Of a DNA stretch of 64,000 nt, positions 47,650 to 59,472 are shown in pieces (position 1 is the first letter of the stretch; every line of letters starts with the position of its first letter). The translations under genes were made by a program, and so were the position numbers. Below the pieces are notes generated by a model that did not search any database, was not told where the DNA came from, and saw only the letters and a program-made list of their open reading frames with translations. This stretch comes from Platanthera guangdongensis (lineage: Eukaryota; Streptophyta; Magnoliopsida; Asparagales; Orchidaceae): the NCBI GenBank assembly GCA_039583875.1, contig CM077158.1, positions 125,981,900 to 126,045,899 of the forward strand. The letters are read 5' to 3'.

Positions 47650-49250
47650 AGCGCATAAATCACCGCTGCAAACTCAAGGTCATGCGTAGGGTAATTTCTC
47701 TCATGAGTCTTTAATTGCCTTAACCCATACGCAATCACATTTCCAGCCTGCATCAACACGCAACCCAGACCCACATGCAGAGCATCCACTTACACATCAT
47801 ACTCCGCACCCTCAGTAGGTAGGGTCAGAACGGGAGCAGTGCACAATCTGTTCTTTAGTTCCAGGAAGGCTTCTTTGCACTTCTCACTCCAAACAAAGGT
47901 CGTGCTCTTCTGAGTCAACCTGGTCAAAGGTGCAGCCAGGCTGGAGAAACCCTCCACGAACCTCCTATAGTAGCCGGCCAACCCTAGGAAGCTTCTAAAC
48001 TCCTTGGGCATGCCCGGCCTGCTCCAATCCATCACTGCTACGAGTTTTTCTGGGTCGATCGAGATCCCATCCTTATTCACCACGTGGCCCAGAAACGAGA
48101 CCTGAGGAAACCAAAATTCACGCTTGCTCAACTTGGCAAATAACTTGTGGTCCCTCAACTCCGATAGAACCAAGCGCAGATGCTGCTCATACTCCTCAGC
48201 ACTGCGAGAGTAGATCAACACATCATAGATGAATACCAAAACGAAGTTTTCTAGAAAATCCTTGAACACCCGGTTCATCATATCCATTAAAGCTGATGGT
48301 GAGTTGGTCAAACCAAATGACATCACTAGGAACTCGAAGTGTCCATGCCTCGATCTAAACGCAGTCCGTGGAATATCTGCCTCACGGATCCTGAGCTGGT
48401 GATAGCTAAAATGAAGATCGATCTTGGAAAACACCGTGCTACCACGCAACTGATCAAATAAGTCATCGATCCTCGGCAGAGGGTACCTGTTCTTAATGGT
48501 GACTTTGTTCAGCTCCATATAATTGTTGCACAGCCTCATCGACCCATCCTTCTTCTTCACAAATAGAATAGGAGCACCCCAAGGTGACGAACTCTGCCTG
48601 ATAAATCCTTTTGCCAACAACTCGTCCAACTGAACTTGCAACTCCTCCAACTCACGAGGGGCCATCCGGTATGGCGCCTTAGCAATAGGACGCGTACCCG
48701 GTTCCAAATCAATCACAAACGGAACATCCCGATCGGGTGGAAGACCAGGAAGGTCATCAGGAAAAACATCAGAGAAACCACATACAATAGGAATCTCTTC
48801 CAAGCGCGGTACACTAACAGCAGTCCCAACCACCGAGACTAAACAAGAAAAACAATCAGAATGAAACAGCTTCTGAGTACATACTGCAGAAATGACAGGA
48901 AAATCCTGGCAAGGATCAGCATACACACCTCCAGGCTGACCGTTGTCCTTGATATTTTCCAAGCGCTTCCCTTTGCACTGAATAACCGCATCATACTTAG
49001 ACAACCAGTACATGCCCATAATAACATCGAAGTCTTCTAGATCAATCATCTTCAAGTCTACCTTCGCAAGAAAGTCCCCCAACAAAACAGGGCAATCCAG
49101 AATTCCCAAATCTGATAACACGGATTCACCAGAATGGAACTTGATGTGGAAGGTATCACGAATGTGATCTAGAATCAACCGATATCGCTCCACAAAAGCT
49201 CTAGCCACAAACGAGTGGTTAGCGCCGGAGTCGAACAGAACACGCGCCTA
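47650..49250 (-). pseudogene. pol: Tekay-A protease, reverse transcriptase and partial RNase H
   Basis: Protease [12 protein letters not shown] (catalytic Asp present) starts near 49245 after an in-frame TAG. The RT is open for 472 codons (49208-47790): [58 protein letters not shown], and the active-site loop reads FIYDVLIYS where relatives have FIDD, so one catalytic Asp is Tyr. [10 protein letters not shown] replaces LCIDYRELNK. After a stop at 47790 RNase H continues to [20 protein letters not shown], then ends at the truncation point. Confidence 0.9.
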
Positions 49251-50592
49251 GCGGTTCTTCACCTTAAATTTCCCGATAGGAGTATATAAGCAACTAAGGA
49301 ACTACTAAAACAAAAACTATAACCATTCTAGTAAATAAAACTTTTAGGCTAAGAAAACAACTAACATGAGATGCCCTGAGTCGAAGTATGAGCCTCCTCG
49401 AAAGAAATCATGTTCAGCTTTCCTTTGCCCTTGTCCACACGCTGAGGCGGAGGTAATGCCTGAAGTGGAACTTCTTGAGGAATAGGCTGGACCTGAGGAC
49501 ACATTGTCTTGATATGGCCCTTCTGTCCACACTAAAAGCAGACTTTATCCTTGGACCAGCACTGGGCAGCATCATGCCCGGGTCGCTTGCAAACGGAACA
49601 GGAAACATCCTTCCTAGGATCACCTTGCATAGCATGATCATGCTCCTTCTTCAGAGCTCCCTCCTTCTTGAAACACCTCTCAACAGGGTGGCCTGGCCGG
49701 CCACAGAAGCTACACACTACCTTGCTCTTCTTTCCCGAAGCAGCACCGGGTACTTGGGGGTTCTTCTCTTCAGCAGACTTCCTCTTATCCTTCCTCATTT
49801 GCTAGCTACTGTTTTTTTGCGGTCTCAATTGCCTTGACTTTCAGAGCAGCCTCCACTACCCCTGCATAAGTCTCTGATCCATATGCACTGGCCAACTGCT
49901 GAACCTCGCTCCTCAAGCCAGCAAGGAACTGCTTGACTCGATTAGCTTCAATACTCACCAACCCAGGGGCAAACCGGCTCAACTTGCTGAACTCTATCTC
50001 ATACTCACTGACCGTGAGTTTCCTCTGCTTCAGGTGGAGGAAGTCATTCATTAGTCGGGTACGCTCGACCGAAGGAAAGAACTTCCTCAACAGCATCTCC
50101 TTGAATAATCCCCAAGAGCAACCGGCCACCAAGCTCTCCTTTTCTATAAGCCACCAACTCTTAGCCAAACCCTTAAGATGATAGGAGGCTATCATCACTC
50201 TCTGATCATCTGCAATACCGGAGTACGTGAACATCTCCTCCATGGAGATCAGCCAATCATCTATGACCATGAAATCTGCCTTCCCATCATATGTAGGAGG
50301 GTTAAGTCTCTGAAACTATGAGATAAAGGCCATCTCTACTGGCACCACCACTGGAGGTTTCAGGGGAGTAGGAGGGGGGGGGAGCAACTAACCCCCCTGT
50401 AGGGTCTTATACTCCCTGAGTCTGTCCTGCCACTACTACCACCAGAGACTGGATCTGGTCCTGCATCTCCTCCAACTGCCTGGTCAAGGAATCGTTGCTC
50501 TATTGCAGGCTCTCGATCACCGCATCACTATGCGCTCCTAAAGACTCACCCTCAGACAGGGGAGTCGACCTAGTCGAAGGACGTCTCTCCAT
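49251..50592 (-). pseudogene. gag: Tekay-A gag
   Basis: Probable ATG at 50592 (MERRPSTRSTPLSEGES). The N-terminal part has stops and a probable frameshift in a G run near 50375. The core is open at 50270-49806: WLISMEEMFTYSGIADDQRV, WWLIEKESLVAG, FFPSVERTRLMNDFLHLKQ. A +1 shift then leads to zinc knuckles CSFCGRPGHPVERC and CSVCKRPGHDAAQC (49798-49532). A third knuckle (C..CGQKGHIKTMC) is interrupted by TAG at 49532-49534. Three knuckles is more than the usual one for this group. Confidence 0.85.
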
Positions 50593-51270
50593 CCTAAAAC
50601 CATAAAAACTGAGGTCGAAACCTAGTACAACAATTAAAACAAACTACCAATACATACAATACATACCTAAATATGAACTTTTATCTGCTATACTTGCTCT
50701 GGGATTTTATTTTATTTTTACAAAATTGATGTTATGCTTAACCTAGGATGGTTTACCACCATCAACTAACTCTTGTGCCTAGATTGGGAATGCTTGAATT
50801 TATATTCTTTTTTTTATTTAAAACCATGTGTGTACATATGTCATCCTGCAAATCTTTAGTTTGGCACGTTGTTCTTATGCAATGTTATGCTATGCATGAT
50901 TCTGTTATGCATTCTAAAAAGGACCTAGTGCATGTTATGAGTGGCTTACGCATGAAAATGTTATGCATCTCATTCTACATAACATTCTCATGCAACAAAA
51001 AAGAAACGTGCTAGTCGCATTCATGTGGTGAGGTTATGCATCCCATACTACATAATCCTCACATGTTGCCCCTATGGTGGATCCATATACAGACATATAT
51101 TATACATCCCATACTACATAATATGGCCCGTATACTTCATGTTATGCTATGAGTGTAGTGTTCGTGCTTCAGCCAAGACGTGCTGATGACATATCAGTGT
51201 GTGTATGATATGATGCTAAACATCTAATACCTACAAGGAAATGTTGCCCAACAAATTGTCAAGCAACCTC
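50593..51270 (-). other. Tekay-A untranslated leader
   Basis: Between PBS and gag; no gene seen. A unit like CATCCCATACTACATAAT occurs at 51039-51056 and 51105-51122, with a weaker copy near 50967. Confidence 0.65.
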
Positions 51271-51282
51271 CCTCTGATACCA
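51271..51282 (-). other. Tekay-A primer-binding site (initiator tRNA-Met)
   Basis: TGGTATCAGAGG on minus, two bases from the LTR end. Confidence 0.9.
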
Positions 51283-52611
51283 ACTGTCACAACCCGCATT
51301 TTCTCCGAATTTTAGAAGAATCAGAGTATGAGAAAACATGCGTCGTGATGCCACATCGTGCAGGGGATAACTGTCGACGCTCAGGAGAACATCATCTAAC
51401 TATACTATGAAAATTCATAAGTTTAATGAATAGAAAATCAATTATATTTTAAAGGCCGTATCCCTTGGCTTAGTAGATCATCTAGTCCACAGTTTAAAAA
51501 CTATACTTATACGCAGTGAAAAATACTTTATTTATATTTGACATCCTATGAGAGTGCATAAGTGTCCCCCGAGGTCAACTTATACTATGCAAGACTCAAG
51601 ATTTATTTTATATTATAAGTAAGAAAACGATCTTTTTACGTATCTTGGAAAGTAGTGTATGAGTTTTATAAACATGTTGATCATGAGATATACTTATAAT
51701 AGTATTTAGGTTTAAAAGTAACTAGCAACCTAGCATAAATCTTTCCAAGAGCAAATAGACTATCTCCAGAAAGATAGCAGTGAAAGAAACATATCTAGTA
51801 TCATAAGTAAAAACCACCAGCGGGCGTCAAAACCCTGACACGAACCCACTGGCGTGCATGTATGTCTGTAAGAAAAATAGAAAACTACCTCACAAGACCA
51901 AGAAACTGATCTTTACAGTACAATAGATCACCAGCAACAGCACATCAAAACTAGCCGCCTACTCGGCAACTAATCAGAACCTGAGGTATTCGGAGAAGAA
52001 AAGAATACCTCAGCAAGTAAAACAAATAAGCTTCAAGGAAGTGTTAAATAAAATGGTATGCAAGAGAAGAAAGTAAGACAGTAACAGACAAACACTGTCC
52101 AAGACAAGACGCACTTGCACAAAGTGAGTGAAAATAGCAACAACTCTGTCATAAAACCTGCTGAGTCTACAAGGCAAACATGTGCCCCAAAAAAAGAAAT
52201 GTTTCAATCTACAAAAGAAGAAGCATCTAACAGTCCTAGATTGTGAATAATGGCAGTAGTAAAAACAACATGGACCTGCGTTGGTGATCAAAAACAGTCC
52301 CCCAAACAAACAGTTCCAAATAAAATTCACTACTTCAGCACAAGGCCACCACATTCCTAACCCGTACCTGAGATTAAAAGGTGGCGGCCACGGCTATACC
52401 CAGCCCGTACCTGGGACTAAAAGGTGGCGGCCACGGCTCGCACACAAAACATCCCATTCCTTTAGAGCATCAAAATACCACTACCTGCCATAACCCATGA
52501 TTCGGCCCTAAAAAATAAAGGAAGAAACGAATGGCCAACAAGACATACCCACCTAGGAGGTAATCACTCGGGAAGAAAAGAAAATGAAAAAAAATTTTGG
52601 TTAAGGCAAAA

Positions 52612-52970
52612 TAAACGTCGATCTCAGCTTACAGGAAAACGCTGATCTCAGTTCGATGATTTTCGTCAAACTCAGATCACAGGAAAATGTCGATCTCAGT
52701 TAGACGATTTTTGTTGAACTCAGATCAAAGGAAAACATCGACCTCAGTTCGACGATTTTCGTCGAACTCAGATCACATTAAAACGTCGAGCTCAGTTCGA
52801 CGATTTTCGTCGAACTCAAATCACAGGAAAACGTCGATCTCAGTTCGACGATTTTCGTCGAACTCAGATCACAGGAAAACGTCGAGCTCAGTTCCACGAT
52901 TTTTGTCGAACTCAGATCACAGGAAAACGTCGACCTCAGCCCGACGATTTTCGTCGAACTCAGATTGACA
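52612..52970. repeat. 48-base tandem array with TTCGACGA/TCGTCGAA arms
   Basis: About seven units of CAGTTCGACGATTTTCGTCG followed by AACTCAGATCACAGGAAAACGTCGACCT, each containing an inverted repeat CAGTTCGACGA / TCGTCGAACT(C). Because 48 is divisible by three, a 16-residue peptide repeat stays open on plus (SVRRFSSNSDHRKTST). Confidence 0.92.
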
Positions 52971-53967
52971 ATCTACGTCGATCTTAGGAAACCGGAGATA
53001 ATCGATCTCAGTTCGACGAACAACGTCGAGCTGAGAAAGACGAACGTCGTCGGCCTGGCAACATTGAGTGCAATCAACACTGTCAATGCTTTTATACTTA
53101 GCATAAAAACCAAGCCCGACGTTGAGTGAGCTTCCCTCACTCAACGATTTTACACTAGGCAAAATCAGAGAAACTCAAACCTAAACTAATCAACGCCCCA
53201 AGCCAAAAACGCTACAACCTAATTCCTGTACCCTCCTCATCTCTCCAGACCACTTCATTTAGCCCAAAAATGCTCTAATCAACTTGTCTAAGGAAAAGAG
53301 GGGGGGGGGTTTGATACAACCATAACACAGGAAAGCCTAATTTTCCCCCAATTCGTGCCTAACCAAAACAGATTACTTTGTACAAAACCAATATTAAGGC
53401 CACAACATAACTATCCGGCTATAGTTACTGTGCAGAAAAGGAAAAACATCTCCACTCTCATCTCTCTATTCCCATCCCGAGAGCAAGTCAAATTAACATC
53501 AGGAAGTTCAAGAAAGAGGAAAAAAATTAACAATAAGGCTGATTCTTGAGTAAACTTGTACAGAGAGTGATCAAATAGGCTTAAGAATTTACGTGACTAA
53601 GATTAATAGAAACTGAACATTAATATCCAAGCAACAAGGTGATCTATGAGTGGAAAGGTATAAAAGGAACTAAAACAAGTTATTTGGCAAGGGCAGGAGC
53701 ACCACTTGCCTTGATTTCCGGAAGGCCTCGACCGACTTTTCTGCTTCCCCATGGACCTGGCAGCAAACACCTAACCGAGCAAGACGTCGAAATGAAGATC
53801 TCGGGGAGAGCAGTCCAGATCTACCCTCGGAATGAAAATCCGACCGCTAGAACTCCGGAATCGGTGGTGGAAGGCAATTGCAGCCCGCCGGTTTTCCTCT
53901 CTTGAACAGGGACGGCGGTTATGCTAAATCCGAAAAGACAATGAATAGTCTTTATTCTAATTTAAGA

Positions 53968-53977
53968 CTATTTATAG
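53968..53977 (-). promoter_or_regulatory. TATA box candidate of Tekay-A LTR
   Basis: CTATAAATAG on minus; another candidate (AAGTATAAAAG) near 53089-53098. Which is used cannot be decided, so the array may lie in the transcribed part. Confidence 0.4.
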
Positions 53978-54455
53978 ACAGCGGCTAAGTCCCAAATACT
54001 TTCTATTCTTAGCCAACCCAAAAGCTGTCTGCCACCTTTTCACCATAACTGCTACTTTCTAAAAAAACAATATCTATACATAATATATAATATCACATAA
54101 TTATAAATAAAATACAAAACGACGCGAAACCCGAACATCCTCGGAATTCGACGAAATTTGCACCGTAGCTAAATACCCACGCTACGAATGCAACGGCGAA
54201 GTCGAAATCAACTTTTGACGAACAAAACTGGGGTTATCGCCACCCGAAACCAAAACACAAGCATCCCTCGAGAGGCCTCACGGGTCACCAAAACATACCC
54301 GACTTGATAGGGAATCTTGCCAAATAGGCTACCAACAACCACACAAGGAACCTAAAGAGCTAAGACCACGCTCTAACAAACAGCACAAGGCGGAAACGCG
54401 TCAACATAACGCCAAATGAGAATTAAATAATCTCAGAACAATCGGGGGCGTTACA

Positions 54456-56300
54456 GCTCCCCTCACCTCCATTTGCTGGATTCATTTTCCCTAGATAATT
54501 AAGAGGAGACTAACAACCATAATCAGCCCTAAATGGCCGAGTTCAGCAAACCTATGGGTGGCCAAAATTTTCACCTTCATGGCCAATAATGGCCATTAGT
54601 GCTACAACCTTCCTCTCCCCCCATTTAGCCCTCTTAAAAGCATCCATGGACTCAAAGGAGGCATTTCCACACTTTACCTGAAGGAGTCGTGCACCTTGGT
54701 AGTGTTGTTGCAGAACACCCACAAGCTCCACCACCGGCCATGGCTTACCACCACCACACTGACCGGCAAGCCCGGTTAAAGTTCATCCTCTACTCCTCTC
54801 TTTGTGGGTAGGATCTTTAAATCCTTTAGGAGAGAAAACGGGCTCAATTGAGCCGGATTGGGTGAGAGAAATTTTAGAAATTTCATGGTTTTTCAACCAC
54901 TTGGGTTCGCTAGAATCCGCCCCTCCGGCGGCCGTGCCGCCGCCCGACGATAGCCCCCACCTCAATGAAGGTGGTGGCGGCGGTGGCCGGCCAGGGAGGT
55001 GGTTGTATGGCAGTGAAAAAGGCTTGCAAGTTGCTCCAGGTTTGGTCAATTCAAGCCCTTGGCTGGAGGAAGAATATGAGCAGGAGGCGTTGGATCTGCT
55101 TCAAGTTTCATGCTGGATCTTATAGATTATTTTGATTTTTTTTATTTTCTATCCTATTTACTGAGCTGTTTTAAATTAAATATTAAAAATACTTAGGTCC
55201 CCCTACAGGAAAAATGACCAACATGAAAATTGTAGCCCTTGAAGTCTATTGTAATTTAAAATAGATTGGAACCAACTTGGATAAGTGTTTGGACCACAAC
55301 ACCCATTTTGGTGAGGACTCTACCTAGGCTAGACCCGAGACTATTTTGAGTACCCCCATCAATCCATCAATCCAAATGACTTGAAATTTTGGATGGGGGT
55401 CATTCGTACATATACCTAGAACATATCCAAAATTGGGAATTTGGGAAAAAATCTTCCTTAAGGTTTTGTATAAATTTAATAAATAATGTAAGAATTATTT
55501 AAAAGGTCTAATTACCTCTAAACCCTCCCAAATTTTGGTGAATGGTCCCTGGAATCGTCATAAGGCTCTGATTAAAATTTCATCTCATTTGGAGATGGTT
55601 TGAGTTGAAATCATGCAAACCCTGGCCTTGCCATAATAAGGCTATTTAGGTCAAATAGTGCACTTTGGGTTTTGAGTGGCCAAATCACCTCAACAGAGGT
55701 TGAAATTGGGGCCATTGACTTGGCATGGCTTGTAACACCTTCCCATCGAAGATGGGGTGGATTAGGGTGAGTTTGCACTAGGATCCAAGACCAAACCCTA
55801 AGGATGGTCTTTGGTGCCTTGTGAAGGGTATGTGGTCAAAAGACCTTGTATGCACTTTGAACTTGGTAGGGAGGGTACTAGGGTAGCTAAAACCCTCAGG
55901 TAAAACTCTTATGGGATTTTGAAATAGGTAGGCCCCACAAAACCCTAACCTAGTTTAGGGAACAAAATTTGTAGTGATAGAATAGGTGACTAAAACTCAT
56001 TGAATAGAAATGAAACTTGGGTAGTGTAGTCCTAGTGTTAGTATGAATCTCTGAAAATTTAATTGAGAACTGTGGATCAATAGTCTTAGTACTTCCTTTG
56101 TATTTCATGAGTTAGCCCTACTTAATCATTTTGTTATTTTGAACTCACTGTTCATTGGATAATAGTCCTAACACGTGGGTAAGTGGCGGTGGTCAAAACA
56201 TGGGTCTGAATACATAACTAAAGTCAGACCCAAAAAAAGGGCTAAGGGGTCAAACGGTGGCAGCTTTAGGGTCCCACACACACCAACCCAAACCCTAAGT
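54456..56300. other. Unassigned sequence
   Basis: No TE protein domain or convincing gene. A GC-rich patch near 54900-55000 (GGCGGC, proline-coding on minus) gives short open frames on both strands without features. The style of 55190-55450 resembles chromovirus LTR text, but no LTR ends were found. Confidence 0.4.
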
Positions 56301-56922
56301 TCAGACCCATGAGTTAGCTCTGCTGGAATTTGTTGAGCTGAACTTCTTGCTTAAGACCAGAGTTCGTCGACCTAAGTTCAGAGAAGGAACTCATAATTCT
56401 TCGACCTGAGTTCGACGTTCGTCGAACTGATTTTCTGACTGAACTACATTTCTTGGAATTCTTCTAAGGCAAATCTGGAAATAAAACTATGACACATGAC
56501 TATACATTTTGGGTCAATCTAAGAAAACCTAATAGTGATCCTTACCCAAATCATAACTGGGGTTCCAACAATCTCCCCCTATTTGGGTGAGGACACTATT
56601 TATATAAAAACGTCAGACCCATGAGTTAGCTCTGCTGGAATTTTTTGAGCTGAACTTCTTGCTTAAGACCAGAGTTCGTCGACCTAAGTTCAGAGAAGGA
56701 ACTCATAATTCTTCGACCTGAGTTCGACGTTCGTCGAACTGATTTTCTGACTGAACTGCATTTCTAGGAATTCTTCTAAGGCAAATCTGGAAATAAACCT
56801 ATGACACATGACTATACATTTTGGGTCAATCTAAGAAAACCTAATAGTGATCCTTACCCAAATCATAACTGGGGTTCCAACAATCTCCCCCTATTTGGGT
56901 GAGGACACTATTTATATAAAAA
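56301..56922 (-). repeat. 312-base tandem duplication of a SIRE-like LTR start plus PPT (SIRE-D)
   Basis: Unit 1 from 56301, unit 2 from 56613, with about four mismatches. Each unit includes on minus a PPT (AAATAGGGGGAGAT) followed by LTR start TGTTGGAACCCC (at 56570 and 56882) and a palindromic TTCGTCGA cluster. No rest of the element is seen; the right copy runs directly into telomere repeats. Confidence 0.85.
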
Positions 56923-57284
56923 CCCTAAACACTAAACCCTAAACCCTAAACCCTAAACCCTAAACCCTAAACCCTAAACCCTAAACCCTAAACACTAAAC
57001 CCTAAACGCTAAACCCTAAACCCTAAACCCTAAACCCTAAACCCTAAACCCTAAACCCTAAACCCTAAACCCTAAACCCTAAACCTTTGTTCCCTAAACC
57101 CTAAACCCTAAACCCTAAACCCTAAACCCTAAACCCTAAACCCTAATACCCTAAACCCTAAACCCTAAAACCCCTAAACCCTAAACCCTAAAAACCCTAA
57201 ACCAACCTTGTTTTAACCCTAAACCCTAAACCCTAAACCCTAAACCCTAAACCCTAAACCCTAAAACCCTAAACCCTAAACCCA
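56922..57284 (-). repeat. Interstitial telomere repeat block, CCCTAAA on plus
   Basis: Around 45-50 copies of CCCTAAA (Arabidopsis-type telomere, C-rich strand) with a few variants such as CACTAAA, CGCTAAA and short interruptions (CTTTGTT near 57086, CCAACCTTGTTTT near 57203). Confidence 0.97.
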
Positions 57285-57371
57285 AAGTGATCCTTACCCA
57301 ACCGTCTTCCTCCTCTGCCTCCCTTCAAACCCTAGCTTTCATTCTTTTCTACTTTCAGTAAGTTGTTTTTA
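57285..57371. other. Unique spacer between the two telomere blocks
   Basis: About 87 bases, pyrimidine-rich, with AAACCCTAG (a telo-box-like motif). Its left part, AGTGATCCTTACCCA, also occurs in both SIRE-D units. Confidence 0.8.
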
Positions 57372-57805
57372 GGGTTTTTAGGGTTTAGGGTTTAGGGTTT
57401 TGGGTTTTTAGGGTTTTAGGGTTTTTTTAGGGTTTAGGGTTTAGGGTTTAGGGTTTAGGGTTTAGGGTTTAGGGTTTAGGGTTTAGGGTTTAGGGTTTAG
57501 GTTTTAGGGTTTAGGGTTTAGGGTTTAGGGTTTAGGGTTTAGGGTTTAGGGTTTTTAGGGTTTAGGGTGTTAGGTTTAGGGTTTAGGGTTTAGGGTTTAG
57601 GGTTTAGGGTTTAGGGTTTAGGGTTTAGGGTTTAGGGTTTTTAGGGTTTTAGGGTTTAGGGTTTAGGGTTTAGGGTTTAGGGTTTAGGGTTTAGGGTTTA
57701 GGGTTTAGGGTTTAGGGTTTAGGGTTTAGGGTTGGTTTTAGGGTTTAGGGTTTAGGGTTTAGGGTTTAGGGTTTAGGTTTTAGGGTTTAGGGTTTAGGGT
57801 TTTAG
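57372..57805 (+). repeat. Interstitial telomere repeat block, TTTAGGG on plus
   Basis: Around 55-60 copies of TTTAGGG, with sporadic extra T or lost bases. Oriented opposite to the left block, so the arrays point away from each other. Confidence 0.97.
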
Positions 57806-58640
57806 ACCTTTATGCTCATGTATGAATTTTATTAGAATTTTTGAATATTTAATTACAGTACCTACGTGACAAACTTATTAGCTTGGAAACTTGTTCAATA
57901 TTTTATATAGAGCTCATCCTATGTTGAGAAATTGTGAAACTCAGTCAGTAATGATTCTAGGTCAATATGATCTGGTGAAGATTTTTGTTACAATTTTTAA
58001 ATGAATAATTTCTATACTTAGTGCATAAAATCGCCAATATGAACATTTGATCAAAATTAAGTTTAGAGATCTTTATTTATTTATAACTTATGAAACTTGG
58101 CTTGGAGTATTTATAAGCCCTTATAATCACCCTTGAATTTTCTCAGAATTTTTGGAAGTTGGTTTGTTATACTTGTCTCTTAAAATGATTTATTGTAGGA
58201 TATACTCAAAATTAGAATTAGGGTCTTAAACCTTGCTGAAAAATTGGGACACTTTGGATTTTATGTTAAATAGTCATATTATATCTATCATAAATTTTGT
58301 GGAGCATTTGCTTGTCTGATATTTGTACTTCATGTTCAAACTTGGGGTTTTTGGATTACTAGAATAATTAAATAAATACGAGATAAATTAGGAAAATTAT
58401 GAACTTCTGTATTTCAGGTAAAAAGGTCATTATAGCCCTCCACTAATTATTATAGGGATACTGGATGAATATATTGAGTACCTCTCGTTTTACTCATCAT
58501 ATAGCTTAGGATGGTCTGCTTTTAGTAAAACTGCAGAAATTATGTTGGAATGTGAATTTGGGCCCATGAGTTGGGGTGAGATGTTTGATGGTTTGGATGA
58601 ATAAAAAAATGAGTTCATCACTGGAAGGTAGGATGAGCAG
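57806..58640. other. AT-rich unassigned sequence
   Basis: No gene or element boundary recognised. Confidence 0.5.
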
Positions 58641-58643
58641 AGT

Positions 58644-59325
58644 GTTGGTTTGGCTAGTGTTAAGTGGTGCTTGGGATCGACGAAAGATCATCTTTCCCGT
58701 GGGGAGGAAGTGTCAAATACTCTAGGGTTAGATCCAGTACAACAAGTAAGAGTTTGAGAAATTTGATAGCAACCAATAATAGTAAGTTCCTTTTAAAAGG
58801 GAGCTTTGGGCGTAATCACATCGTAGTTCCTAGTGCCTTCGAGAGCCCTTCACGGGGAATACCTTGGGCAGTCCTGGGTAACCTAAATAGTAAGAATAAG
58901 ATATTACAAGAGCAACTAGTATAACTAGGGTTGCACATTCACACACACCGGTAGCTCGGGAGGTTGATTAGGTTGTTTTGATTTCCATCCGGGCGGTTCG
59001 TTCGGAAGGTAGATGCACAGACGGACAGTCTGGGGAGCCAGTGGCTCAAAAGGTTTTGGATAAAAAAATAAGGTGGTGTGTCATCGGTATTGGACGGTCG
59101 TTCACACCGACGTCGATACGTTGACTCGGCGGTGTGGGACACTTAGCCAATGAAAGTCTAGTGGATATGGCCAGCATTAGTACACGGATACTCTAGGTTG
59201 TGTTCTTCTAGGGGCGTACGGGAGGGCTAGGCCTGGTAGTGTGGATACCCGTGAAAGTGAAGGTTAGATCTGAAATACTCTATTCACCCCCCTCTTGAGT
59301 ATTTTAGATCTAACCATCACTTTCA
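58644..59325 (+). repeat. SIRE-C 5' LTR (end certain, start uncertain)
   Basis: Ends CACTTTCA at 59325 after the CTATTCACCCCCCTCTTGAG run typical of this group and shared with SIRE-B and SIRE-E. TGTTGGTTTGG at 58644 is a candidate start but the LTR may be longer. Confidence 0.5.
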
Positions 59326-59327
59326 AT

Positions 59328-59340
59328 TGGTATCAGAGCG
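59328..59340 (+). other. SIRE-C primer-binding site (initiator tRNA-Met)
   Basis: TGGTATCAGAGCG two bases after the LTR end. Confidence 0.93.
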
Positions 59341-59472
59341 AGGTTGGTTAAACTACCACACCTTAGCAGGTTGGTTATTGTTGGTTGCACAGGCTAACAC
59401 CTGAACCATAAAGATCCCTCTTGTTAGATCTGATTGTTTTTGTTTCCTTTATTAGATTTATTTCTTCACAGA

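Larger units (their letters stand above)
47650..54455 (-). mobile_element. Tekay-A: truncated Ty3/gypsy chromovirus
   Basis: Minus-oriented: 5' LTR 51285-54455, PBS 51271-51282, gag, protease and RT; the element stops abruptly inside RNase H at about 47650 against SIRE-B RT, so integrase, chromodomain and 3' LTR are missing. RT line [22 protein letters not shown] and LTR ends TGTAAC/GTGACA point to the Tekay/Del group. Confidence 0.88.
51285..54455 (-). repeat. Tekay-A 5' LTR
   Basis: Minus ends TGTAACGCCCCCG and CGGGTTGTGACA, 3171 bases. Holds a 48-base tandem array (52612-52970), a 44-base tandem duplication of CCCGTACCTG...GGCCACGGCT (about 52360-52440) and a TATA candidate at 53968-53977. 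No gene supported inside; the open frame 52687-52968 is the array read through. Confidence 0.88.

Noticed and set aside
54783..55125. Proline/glycine-rich open frames on both strands
   Set aside because: Overlapping frames over a GC-rich patch, no splice-supported gene structure or known domain visible.
56922..57805. Head-to-head telomere fusion
   Set aside because: Orientation is CCCTAAA then TTTAGGG, the reverse of a fusion of two chromosome ends.
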